A DNA stretch of 61,127 nucleotides, from assembly GCA_017507805.1 (NCBI GenBank), contig JAFWAC010000036.1, forward strand, positions 1 through 61,127, given 5' to 3'. Numbering within the stretch: the stretch's first letter is position 1; the number at the start of each line of letters is the position of its first letter. A program made the translations under genes and the position numbers. Positions 1 to 7,203 of this stretch are shown one piece after another. This DNA is from Clostridia bacterium (GTDB lineage Bacteria; Bacillota; Clostridia; Oscillospirales; Acutalibacteraceae). The notes under the pieces were generated by a model. It was not told where the DNA came from and did not search any database. It worked only from the letters and a program-made list of their open reading frames with translations.

Positions 1-32
1 AGGCAACTTTATGGGTTAGTGTAATGTGATTT

Positions 33-141
33 GTAATGCCGATATTTTCCTAATATTCTACGGCATTTCCGCCTCTAAAAAAGAAGTATCGGCATTACTT
101 TACTTTCGGCATTATTTAAAAAAAGCCGAATTCGGCTTTTT
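33..141. repeat. Inverted repeats abutting a truncated gene
   Basis: A 12-bp perfect inverted repeat (GTAATGCCGATA at 33-44, its complement at 87-98) is followed by a loopless 22-bp palindrome at 120-141 built on AAAAAGCCGAA/TTCGGCTTTTT. The palindrome ends exactly where Gfo/Idh-like coding sequence begins. The structure resembles the folded end of a small mobile element or a terminator brought in by a deletion. No transposase is visible in the window, so the identity is open. Confidence 0.45.
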
Positions 142-730
142 ATGCGGTATGCCGAAAAGTATAGTGGCTTTTTGTGATAACGGCAAATATCACGATATTG
201 ATGTTGAAGATGATGTTACGATATTTGCTCGTTACGAAAATGGTGCCACAGGAACCTTTATAACATCTACAGGAGAATATCCCGGAACTAATCGCCTTGA
301 AATATCGGGTTCAAAAGGAAAAATTGTTTTAGAAAACGGTATTTTAAAGTGGTGGAAATTATGCAAGGATGAGCGAGATGTATGTGTTGAAAGCGATCAA
401 GGATTTGCTGAAATAGACTATGAATATTCAGAAATCACCTGCGATGAACCTGAAAGCGCACACAAAGGTATCTTGCAGAATTTTGTTAATGCCATTTTAT
501 ATGGCGAAGAACTCATAGCACCTGGTACCGACGGTATTTTCGAACTTACTCTTTCCAATGCCGCATATCTGTCAAGTTGGAAAAACAACTGTGAAATCAC
601 AATTCCTTTTGACAGTACAGAATTTGATGAAAAAATTGCTGAATTATCTCAGATTGCAAAAAATTGCAAAGGAGAAATAGAACAAAGCCATTCTTCTGAA
701 TATAAAGAAAGATGGAAAGTTCGATGGTAG
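140..730 (+). pseudogene. 5'-truncated Gfo/Idh/MocA-family oxidoreductase
   Basis: Codons from about 140 on resemble the C-terminal half of Gfo/Idh/MocA NAD(P)-dependent oxidoreductases: CGMPKS, the GKYHDI-VEDDV block, ENGATGTFITSTGE, GTNRLEI, and a C-terminal helix that starts after SAHKGILQNF. About 195 residues remain of a family that is usually 330-380 residues, and the N-terminal Rossmann fold is absent. An in-frame stop lies at 17-19, and no frame upstream of 140 looks like the missing half, so the gene is broken and not merely cut by the window edge. It sits 50 bp upstream of a GH20 gene, suggesting a former amino-sugar catabolic locus. The first ~38 codons of the open frame (26-139) come from the repeat structure and are not family-like. 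Confidence 0.75.
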
Positions 731-783
731 TGAATTTTATCCTTTTTAATTTTATTATTATGTTCTAACAAATGGTGTTTACT

Positions 784-2538
784 ATGAAATATCAAATTTT
801 ACCTTATCCAAAGGAACTGCAAGAAAAAGACGGTTTTTTTAACACTGAAAAAAGCAGTATTTCGGTTATTGGAGATATGGATCCGCGAGTGATGCGCAAG
901 GTTGTTGAACTCAAGGATTTGTTGTGCTGTGTGGACGGAACAAGACATAAGTTGTTTAGGGACGATATTGGTGCAACAAAAATTGTAATAAGAATCGATA
1001 ATAATTTAAAATCAGAGGAATACATATTAGAAATTTCCGAATGTAAACTGCAGTTATCCGGCGGTGATGCGCAGGGTTGTTTTTATGGAATTATAACTTT
1101 AACGCAAATTATAAATTCTTATAAAAATCAATTGCCTGCATTAAGGATAAAAGATTATCCCGATTTCAAATACAGAGGTTTTTACCACGATGCAACAAGA
1201 GGTAGAGTACCTACTGTTGATGGTGTAAAAAGAATTGTTGACCATATTGTTAAGTATAAGGTAAATTCTTTACAATTATATGTTGAACACACCTTTGACT
1301 TTGAAGAATATAAGTCAGTAAACAGAAGTTCGGACGAGTATCTTACTGCGGCAGATATTATTGCAATAGATAATTATTGTTATGAAAATTTCATTGACTT
1401 TATCCCATCTTTGTCCACCTTTGGGCATTTGTATCATCTTTTGGAACTCGATGAATATAAGCATTTGTGTGAACTTGAAAATTATGTTCCTAAACAACAT
1501 TATTGGCGCGAAAGGCAACAGCACCACACGATAGACCCTACAAATCCGGAGAGTTGGGCGGTAGTATCTTCTATGATAGACCAGTATTTGCCGCTTTATA
1601 GGTCGAAATATTTTAATATATGTTGTGATGAAACCTTTGACCTTTGCCATGGACGAAACAAAGGCAAGGATACCGGTGAACTTTATTGTGATTTCGTGGA
1701 AAAGATAATTAATCACGTAACCGCTTGTGGCAAAACAGTGATGATGTGGAATGATGTTGCTCTTAAGCATTCTGAATCATTAAAACGCCTGCCCAACGAT
1801 ACAATACTTCTTAATTGGAGTTATAACGCCGAACCTAGCTTAAATAATATTGACATAATATCAGAATGCGGTATTTCCCAAATTGTTTGTCCCGGAAATT
1901 CCTCTTGGCGCAGATTTATAGAATGTCCGACTATTTCTGTGCCTAATATTACAAAAATGGCTATCAGGGGTTATGAAAAAGGAGCCATAGGACTGCTTAA
2001 TACAAATTGGGGCGACGAAGGTCACCCTTGCTCTTTCGAGTGTGCTCTATACGGTACGGTGATTGGTGCGTGTATGGGTTGGAATGTCTCAACTGTTATA
2101 GACGAGAATTTTGAAAGAAATGTTTCACGTATCGAATACAAAACTGATATCAATATTATCCCACTTATAAAGAAGATATCCAAAGCGAGTGAAATGGTTC
2201 CATGGCACGGTCTGCTTGATTGGAACAGAATAAATAGAAATTTAATTGAAATAGATGTATCGCAAGCTGAACAAAGTATTGCAGAATGTGAAGAAATAAT
2301 CAAGGAACTATCTGCTTTATCGGGTGATAAGCATATCCTTTCACACATCATAACGGCAACACAGGGAATTATTCTGATACTTACAGCGGTCATATATCTG
2401 CTCACAGAATCGGGAGACATTGATCTTTGGCGAAAGCAGATTGGCACTTGGCTTGAGGATTATGAAGCCAAATGGCTTCAAAGCAATAAAAAGAGTGAGT
2501 TGCCTGCGTTAGAAGAGTTTATATATAATATTCTTTAA
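784..2538 (+). CDS. Glycoside hydrolase family 20, beta-N-acetylhexosaminidase-like
   Basis: The 584-residue protein has an N-terminal GH20b-like alpha/beta domain (about 1-130, including LSGGDAQGCFYGI) followed by a TIM-barrel domain. The Asp-Glu pair at residues 282-283 (CCDETFDL) matches the GH20 catalytic pair that positions the substrate acetamido group and donates the proton. The usual reaction is removal of terminal GlcNAc or GalNAc from glycans. No signal peptide is visible, so a cytoplasmic enzyme acting on imported oligosaccharides is likely. The ATG at 784 is preferred to 772, although neither has a strong ribosome binding site. Substrate specificity cannot be read from the sequence. 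It follows the broken oxidoreductase and may be a relic of the same locus. Confidence 0.85.
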   Translation: MKYQILPYPKELQEKDGFFNTEKSSISVIGDMDPRVMRKVVELKDLLCCVDGTRHKLFRDDIGATKIVIRIDNNLKSEEYILEISECKLQLSGGDAQGCFYGIITLTQIINSYKNQLPALRIKDYPDFKYRGFYHDATRGRVPTVDGVKRIVDHIVKYKVNSLQLYVEHTFDFEEYKSVNRSSDEYLTAADIIAIDNYCYENFIDFIPSLSTFGHLYHLLELDEYKHLCELENYVPKQHYWRERQQHHTIDPTNPESWAVVSSMIDQYLPLYRSKYFNICCDETFDLCHGRNKGKDTGELYCDFVEKIINHVTACGKTVMMWNDVALKHSESLKRLPNDTILLNWSYNAEPSLNNIDIISECGISQIVCPGNSSWRRFIECPTISVPNITKMAIRGYEKGAIGLLNTNWGDEGHPCSFECALYGTVIGACMGWNVSTVIDENFERNVSRIEYKTDINIIPLIKKISKASEMVPWHGLLDWNRINRNLIEIDVSQAEQSIAECEEIIKELSALSGDKHILSHIITATQGIILILTAVIYLLTESGDIDLWRKQIGTWLEDYEAKWLQSNKKSELPALEEFIYNIL

Positions 2539-2617
2539 AGTTGTTTCAAAGTAAGCGTCAAACCGAAAACTGATTTTGCAGTGTCGAGGTTTGGCGTTTA
2601 TTGTATTTAAAAATTTC

Positions 2618-2646
2618 TTGACAACATTTTTCGTGTATGTTACACT
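2618..2646 (+). promoter_or_regulatory. Promoter of the fic-recombinase operon
   Basis: TTGACA at 2618-2623 and TACACT at 2641-2646 are separated by 17 bp, about 38 bp before the Fic start codon. A weak imperfect stem (GCGTCAAACC with GGTTTGGCG) just upstream at about 2556-2597 may end the GH20 transcript. Confidence 0.7.
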
Positions 2647-2683
2647 GATATAAACTGATACTAATAATTATTGAGGTTTGTTT

Positions 2684-3844
2684 ATGGATATTAAAGTTTT
2701 CACTAAAATATTAAAGGATAAGCATTTTACAAATTATCAGAAAATGCAATATAAATATGAAGAAGATTTTGATTCTTTTTTGCAGACATTAGAAGATTTG
2801 TATTATAAAACTTTGCCGCTTTCTGATTTTGATGGTAAGGATATTGTTTTTATTGAAAATCACGCGGCGGTAAATCAAAGTGCGGTTAAACTTTTGTTGC
2901 AATCACAAGACCAGCACTATGGGTTTAAAGCAGCAGAAGATGAGATTGTTGCAACTTCTGCTATTGAAAGTATAGATTTCAGTCGTGACAGTGTTCGCAA
3001 AATTCTTAAAGGTATGGCACCGAAAGACGAGCAGGAAAACAGAATAATGGGACTTAAATCAGGACTTGAATTTATTGCTGATACCACCAATAAAATTACC
3101 GAGGAAAATTTATATAAACTTTATATGATGACAGTCGGTAATTTCCTGACAGGTGACGATAGATTAAAGAAAGGCAAACTTTATAGACACGATACTGTTT
3201 ATGTTGTAAGTGACCGTGTTGAACATTCGGGACTTGACTATAAAAAGGTGCCGAAATTTATGAAGTCGCTTATTGCATTTGCAAATGAGGAAGACGCTAT
3301 CAACGATTTAATCAAGGCTGCTATTATTCATTTTTATATCGCATTTGTGCATCCTTATTTTGATGGTAATGGCAGAATTGCAAGACTTGTGCATCTGTGG
3401 TTTCTGATTCAAAAAGGTTACCAATCTGCGCTGTTTATTCCGTTCTCAAGCCAAATTGAAAAAAGCAGAAAAGCGTACTATGATGCCTATACAACCATTG
3501 AGGAAAACAAAAAAATCAGTGGTAAGATAGATGTTACACCGTTTGTTATGTATTTCATAAATAATGTTTACAACAAAATTAACGAAGCTTCCACTACTAT
3601 CGAAACTTTAAGTGTTTATGATGACGCGGTAAAGGCAGGCAAAATAACAGAAAAAGAAACTAAACTCTGGAAGTTTGTGCTTTCGTTCTACGGTACTGAA
3701 GAGTTTTCTACAAAGCGACTTGAAAAAGATTTTGGCGATGCTGCTTATGCAACAATCAGAGGTTTTGTCCTAAAATTTGAAGATTTAGGGCTTCTTTCTT
3801 CTGTAAAATACGGTCCGAGAGTCAAATATAAAGTTATTAAATAA
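2684..3844 (+). CDS. Fic/DOC family protein (probable AMP transferase)
   Basis: Fic enzymes transfer AMP, or another nucleotide monophosphate, to hydroxyl side chains of target proteins. The 386-residue protein carries the catalytic loop HPYFDGNGR at 223-231, matching HPFx(D/E)GNGRxxR. An N-terminal segment TSAIES (91-96) resembles the autoinhibitory helix (S/T)xxxE(G/N), with Ser at the last position. The C-terminal ~70 residues look like a winged-helix domain. The ATG at 2684 is chosen because GAGG lies 7 bp upstream; a TTG lies two codons earlier. It ends 13 bp before the serine recombinase start, so the two are probably one transcript. The target is unknown; it could be a toxin-like or stress regulator carried on a mobile element. 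Confidence 0.85.
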   Translation: MDIKVFTKILKDKHFTNYQKMQYKYEEDFDSFLQTLEDLYYKTLPLSDFDGKDIVFIENHAAVNQSAVKLLLQSQDQHYGFKAAEDEIVATSAIESIDFSRDSVRKILKGMAPKDEQENRIMGLKSGLEFIADTTNKITEENLYKLYMMTVGNFLTGDDRLKKGKLYRHDTVYVVSDRVEHSGLDYKKVPKFMKSLIAFANEEDAINDLIKAAIIHFYIAFVHPYFDGNGRIARLVHLWFLIQKGYQSALFIPFSSQIEKSRKAYYDAYTTIEENKKISGKIDVTPFVMYFINNVYNKINEASTTIETLSVYDDAVKAGKITEKETKLWKFVLSFYGTEEFSTKRLEKDFGDAAYATIRGFVLKFEDLGLLSSVKYGPRVKYKVIK

Positions 3845-3857
3845 GGCGGTGATATTT

Positions 3858-5396
3858 TTGACAGGTGTAATTTATGCGAGATATTCATCAGATAATCAGC
3901 GTGAAGAGTCTATTGAAGGCCAGTTGCGTGAATGTAAGAACTTTGCTGAAAAGAACGGTATACAAATAGTTGGCACATATATTGACCGTGCACTGTCTGC
4001 AAAAACAGATAACCGTCCTGATTTTCAAAAAATGATTAAGGATAGTGCAAAACAGCAATTTGAAACTATCATTGTGTGGAAGCTTGACCGTTTTGCACGT
4101 AACCGTTATGATTCAGCTCATTATAAAAGTATTTTAAAAAGAAACAATGTCCGTGTTCTTTCTGCTACTGAAGCAATTTCTCAAGGTGCAGAAGGCATCA
4201 TTCTTGAATCTGTGTTAGAAGGTATGGCGGAATACTATTCAGCGGAGCTTGCGGAAAAGGTTATCCGTGGGCAAACCGAAAACGCATTGAGTTGCCGTTT
4301 TAACGGAGGTACTGTACCTATAGGATATAACATTGTTAATCAGCATTTTGTTGTTAACAATGAAACAGCACCGATGGTAGTTACGGCATACGAAATGTAT
4401 GAGGACGGTAATACCATGCAGGAAATTGCCGATTACTTAAATGTTCACGGATTGCGAAACACAAGAGGAACAAAACTGACCATCAATACTGTTTCTAACC
4501 TGCTCACCAATAGAAGATATATTGGCGAATATGTTTATCGTGACATTGTTGTGCCTGACGGTATTCCTGCTATCGTTCCTAAAGACTTGTTTGACCGTGT
4601 GCAAGAGAGAATTGTCATAAACAAAAAATCTCCGGCTCGATATAGGGCGGATGAGCAGTATATTTTGTCTACTAAACTGTACTGCGGTAGATGTATGACT
4701 TTTATGCTTGGCGAAAGCGGAACATCAAGAAATAAAGATACCTACCGTTACTATAAATGTCTATCTGCAAAACGCAAAAGCGGTTGCGATAAAAAGGCGG
4801 TTAAAAAGCATTGGATTGAAGATATTGTAATTAACCAAATCTTAAAATGCATTTGGGATGATAATCTTATTGAAGATGTAACTGATCTTATAATGGATAT
4901 GCAGGTTCAGGAAAACAATGCATTGACATTACTTAAAAAACGTCTCAATGAAGTTCAGAAAGGTATTTCTAATATACTTTCTGCAATTGAACAAGGAATT
5001 TTTACCTCCTCTACTAAAGAGCGCCTTGTAGAGTTGGAAAACCAAAAGAACGAAATTGAAATCGAAATCGCACAGGAAAGTATTGCCCGCCCAATGCTTG
5101 ACCGCGACCAAATAAAATTTTGGTTTCATAGATTCAGAAAAATGGATGTAACGCTGTTTGAAAACCGCAGAAGGCTTGTTGATAGCTTTGTGAATTCAAT
5201 AATTTTACACGATGATAGAATCGAATTTTATTTTAATTTCAAAAAGGGTGCAAAAACACTCTCTTTAGCAGATTTAGAAAAAAGTTCGGAAACGCTTGAC
5301 ACACTCCCACCAGCAAAAAGAGCCTTGTCGAAAGACAAGGCTCTTTTTGCAACTAAGTGTGCCTTGCGGCACGATAAGCGCACCTTCGGTGCGTGA
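3858..5396 (+). CDS. Large serine recombinase (resolvase/invertase family)
   Basis: The protein has an N-terminal resolvase domain (about 2-150) with nucleophile Ser10 in ARYSSDNQ and the conserved DRxxR-like block WKLDRFARNRYD. A recombinase domain and a zinc-ribbon (CGRCM...SGCDKKA) follow, then a coiled-coil region around 355-410. At 512 residues the size fits integrases of mobilizable elements. The TTG at 3858 is chosen because AAGGCGGTG lies just upstream; GTG at 3849 overlaps that site. The last ~30 residues are encoded by a terminator stem and the first members of a hairpin array, so the original stop codon seems to have been lost. The matching element ends were not identified. Confidence 0.85.
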   Translation: MTGVIYARYSSDNQREESIEGQLRECKNFAEKNGIQIVGTYIDRALSAKTDNRPDFQKMIKDSAKQQFETIIVWKLDRFARNRYDSAHYKSILKRNNVRVLSATEAISQGAEGIILESVLEGMAEYYSAELAEKVIRGQTENALSCRFNGGTVPIGYNIVNQHFVVNNETAPMVVTAYEMYEDGNTMQEIADYLNVHGLRNTRGTKLTINTVSNLLTNRRYIGEYVYRDIVVPDGIPAIVPKDLFDRVQERIVINKKSPARYRADEQYILSTKLYCGRCMTFMLGESGTSRNKDTYRYYKCLSAKRKSGCDKKAVKKHWIEDIVINQILKCIWDDNLIEDVTDLIMDMQVQENNALTLLKKRLNEVQKGISNILSAIEQGIFTSSTKERLVELENQKNEIEIEIAQESIARPMLDRDQIKFWFHRFRKMDVTLFENRRRLVDSFVNSIILHDDRIEFYFNFKKGAKTLSLADLEKSSETLDTLPPAKRALSKDKALFATKCALRHDKRTFGA

Positions 5397-5519
5397 AGCG
5401 ATGCTTCGCATCGTGAAGTGCCTGCGGGCGTGGGTGGCACACTTAACTTCACTTTGTGCGAAGCACAAAACTTCACTATGCCGTAAGGCATAACTTCACG
5501 CAAGGCAAAGCCTTGCGCT
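5313..5519 (+). repeat. Tandem hairpin array upstream of the four-helix-bundle gene
   Basis: At least seven short perfect hairpins lie in a row: a 17-bp stem with GAAA loop (5313-5350), then stems at 5359-5372, 5379-5393, 5399-5413, 5453-5469, 5477-5492 and 5500-5516, each with a 3-4 base loop. The left part carries GTGAAG between stems and the right part carries CTTCAC, so the halves can also pair with each other into one branched structure. The first stem is a plausible terminator for the recombinase. The array ends 45 bp before the next gene and may be an RNA structure or a site family. Confidence 0.8.
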
Positions 5520-5564
5520 TCACTAATAATTATTGTATAATGCAAATTACAAGGAGTGATATAA

Positions 5565-5915
5565 ATGTCCGACAGCAAATTGCGCGATATATCATTGGAC
5601 TTCGCCGTATCAATTATAAACCTTGTAAAAGAACTCAAACTCAAAAAAGAAAATATCATCTCCAATCAAATCGGCAGAAGCGGTACATCTATCGGCGCAA
5701 ATATCCGCGAGGCGCAATATGCACACGGCAAAGCAGACTTTGTATCGAAACTCCAAATTGCTCTCAAAGAAGCCAACGAAACAGGCTATTGGCTTGAACT
5801 TTTATATAAAACAAATTACATTGATGAGGCAACCCACAAAAGTCTTGACTCAGCTTGCACGAGTATTCGCGTAATGTTGATTTCATCAATAAATACAGTT
5901 AAATCAAAACAATAA
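5565..5915 (+). CDS. Four-helix-bundle protein (S23 / TIGR02436-like)
   Basis: The 116-residue, mostly helical protein matches the family first named for 23S rRNA intervening sequences (S23) and related in fold to the Avd protein of diversity-generating retroelements. Recognisable blocks are NQIGRSGTSIGANIREAQ, KADFVSKLQIALKEANET and WLELL. A strong AAGGAG site lies 9 bp before the ATG. The biochemical role of the free-standing family is unknown; nucleic-acid binding is likely from the Avd relation. It follows the hairpin array directly, an arrangement that suggests the two belong together. No reverse transcriptase or template repeat is present here. Confidence 0.85.
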   Translation: MSDSKLRDISLDFAVSIINLVKELKLKKENIISNQIGRSGTSIGANIREAQYAHGKADFVSKLQIALKEANETGYWLELLYKTNYIDEATHKSLDSACTSIRVMLISSINTVKSKQ

Positions 5916-5956
5916 AAATAGCACCCTTTCCTCAAATGGAATTGGGTGCTATTTTT
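5914..5956. terminator. Bidirectional terminator between convergent genes
   Basis: A 13-bp perfect stem (5914-5926 with 5944-5956), A-rich on one side and T-rich on the other, serves both the four-helix gene and the convergent XRE gene. The XRE stop codon lies inside the stem. Confidence 0.85.
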
Positions 5957-6152
5957 GTTTTCTACCTATGAAATAATCGGCGGATACTTTATAAAAATCA
6001 CAAAGTTTAATGAGATCCTCTATTTTCAGTTCTGCTCTTCCCATTTCAATGTGGTTATAACCTTGTTGAGATTTACTTAATACTTTGGCTATCTGGGCTT
6101 GCGTTAAATCGTTATCTTCGCGAAGTTCACGCATCCGTTCACGATAATCCAA
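5949..6152 (-). CDS. XRE-family transcriptional regulator
   Basis: A small single-domain helix-turn-helix protein: RERMRELREDNDLTQAQIAKVLSKSQQ covers helices 1-3, and the tail ends YKVSADYFIGRKQK, typical of Cro/CI-like regulators. The TTG at 6152 is chosen because the family usually begins (M)DYRERxRELRED and GAGGTG lies upstream; a GTG at 6161 is possible. It is divergent from the 6250 gene. The intergenic region carries two copies of a 19-bp palindrome over both promoters, so it probably represses itself and the divergent operon. Confidence 0.85.
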   Translation of the reverse strand: MDYRERMRELREDNDLTQAQIAKVLSKSQQGYNHIEMGRAELKIEDLIKLCDFYKVSADYFIGRKQK

Positions 6153-6180
6153 GAACCCCACCTCACTTTTTAATTATCAT

Positions 6181-6230
6181 ATCATACTCTAAAATTGAGT
6201 ATTGACAAATACTCAAATATTGAGTATGAT
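6181..6230. promoter_or_regulatory. Back-to-back promoters with two XRE operators
   Basis: The forward promoter is TTGACA (6202-6207), 17 bp, TATGAT (6225-6230). The reverse promoter is TTGTCA (complement of 6203-6208), 16 bp, TATGAT (complement of 6181-6186). Two 19-bp palindromes of the form ATACTCAA-N3-TTGAGTAT cover them: 6209-6227 is perfect and 6184-6202 has one mismatch, with starts 25 bp apart. The layout fits repression of both genes by the XRE protein. Confidence 0.8.
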
Positions 6231-6249
6231 AGTTCTATAGGAGGTACAA

Positions 6250-6471
6250 ATGATGTCAAACAAAGTGGATTTTACAAAGTTTTTGCCGCTGTTGGAATCA
6301 AACGAAGAATTTTCAATTACCGAAAAGCAATATCTCAAAAACACCGGTCGGGAAATGCCGAAGGGTACATATTATCTAAAACATTGTTCAGCATTTTCGA
6401 GAGAAGCTAAAAAACACGGGTACTCAATTGAGGTGAATGAAAGAACAATTATTTTGAAAAAAGCAATATAA
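6250..6471 (+). CDS. Small conserved-looking protein of unknown function
   Basis: A 73-residue basic protein with no membrane segment. The segment EEFSITEKQYLKNTGREMPKG followed by TYYLKHCSAFSREAKKHGYSIEV suggests one small globular domain with a helix and a final strand. TAGGAGGTA lies just before an ATG-ATG start. It is the first gene expressed from the XRE-controlled promoter and precedes a lipoprotein by 22 bp. I do not recognise the family; a DNA-binding or regulatory partner of the XRE protein is possible but not shown. Confidence 0.7.
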   Translation: MMSNKVDFTKFLPLLESNEEFSITEKQYLKNTGREMPKGTYYLKHCSAFSREAKKHGYSIEVNERTIILKKAI

Positions 6472-6493
6472 ATTATATTTGGAGGAATTTAAA

Positions 6494-6985
6494 ATGAAAA
6501 AAACAATTTATTTATTTTTAATTTTATTGTTGATTATCGGTATAGTTGGTTGTTCTAACACAGGTGCTCCCACACAAAATAATACAAATGAAACTATTGA
6601 GAACAAAGAGCAAACAGAAATCGTTTTAACCCCTGAAAACATATATGAGTATTTAACTATAAGTAAAGATATTACGGATGTCGAAAAAGAATATTTGGGT
6701 GCAGATTGTTCAGTTGCCGAAGGAAAACTTACTGTTAAAACCGCACCTAGGAAGCGTGGAGATTTTAGTGATGTTACCATACAGGTTACTCTACATACAA
6801 CTTCTGGTGGTTGGGAAGCCGATGGCAAGTGGGAAATGCGTGAAAAAACGTTTATAATACCATTTGATGGAAAATTTGAAGAGATTTTTAAAATTCGCTC
6901 TAATGTAACTGAGAAGTATATAACTACAACACCAAGTTTTGAAATAATTATTAATTCCGTATCCGGAAAATTTATAGAACAATAG
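6494..6985 (+). CDS. Small lipoprotein of unknown function
   Basis: The 163-residue protein has a lipoprotein signal peptide: MKK, a hydrophobic core, then lipobox IVGC with Cys at about residue 20. A Thr/Asn/Glu-rich linker follows, then a beta-rich domain of about 110 residues with no motif I recognise. The ATG at 6494 follows TGGAGGAA; the upstream TTG in frame is the binding site itself. It probably sits on the outer face of the membrane and is co-transcribed with the 6250 gene under XRE control. Confidence 0.75.
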   Translation: MKKTIYLFLILLLIIGIVGCSNTGAPTQNNTNETIENKEQTEIVLTPENIYEYLTISKDITDVEKEYLGADCSVAEGKLTVKTAPRKRGDFSDVTIQVTLHTTSGGWEADGKWEMREKTFIIPFDGKFEEIFKIRSNVTEKYITTTPSFEIIINSVSGKFIEQ

Positions 6986-6987
6986 AT

Positions 6988-7016
6988 TTGGCATCTTAAT
7001 GGTTCGGAACAGCCAA
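6988..7016 (+). repeat. 29-bp direct repeat, copy 1
   Basis: This copy differs from 9120-9148 at one of 29 positions and shares GGTTCGGAACAGCCAA at its right end. The inner part TGGCATCT-AAT also occurs inverted at 7031-7042 and about 7102-7117. The two direct copies bracket the membrane-protein/TetR module. Confidence 0.8.
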
Positions 7017-7045
7017 GTGTTGTGGTCTATTTAGATGCCACACAG

Positions 7046-7071
7046 AAAAGCCTTGAGAAATCAAGGCTTTT
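7046..7071 (+). terminator. Intrinsic terminator after the lipoprotein gene
   Basis: An 11-bp stem AAAAGCCTTGA / TCAAGGCTTTT with a GAAA loop, followed by a T-rich stretch. Confidence 0.7.
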
Positions 7072-7158
7072 CGCATTTTTTACCCCTATTTTTCAAGTTG
7101 CAATTTCATAGATGCCAACGACCTACAAGGTGGATTCGAACCACCGAAATACAATTAA

Positions 7159-7197
7159 AGGGCAGATTCAGCAATTTTATTTTGCCAAGTCTGCCCT
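7159..7197. terminator. Terminator after the membrane-protein operon
   Basis: Arms AGGGCAGA (7159-7166) and TCTGCCCT (7190-7197) with an extended inner stem, just beyond the stop at 7204 of the minus-strand gene. Flanking A/T runs allow termination from either side. Confidence 0.55.
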
Positions 7198-7203
7198 ATT
7201 TTT

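Noticed and set aside
5359-5516. CRISPR-like array
   Set aside because: The repeated units are hairpins of differing sequence with only short shared linkers; there are no equal-length repeats and spacers and no cas genes.
5296-5797. Overlapping open frames across the hairpin array and the four-helix gene
   Set aside because: They are produced by the palindromes or are shadows of the four-helix gene; none has a ribosome binding site or family resemblance.
5565-5915. Diversity-generating retroelement (Avd-like accessory protein)
   Set aside because: No reverse transcriptase, template repeat or variable repeat was seen nearby; only the fold relation of the four-helix protein suggests it.
7118-7150. 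tRNA gene suggested by GGTGG-ATTCGAA-CCACC
   Set aside because: Only a T-arm-like palindrome is present; no anticodon arm, D-arm or matching acceptor strand could be found.
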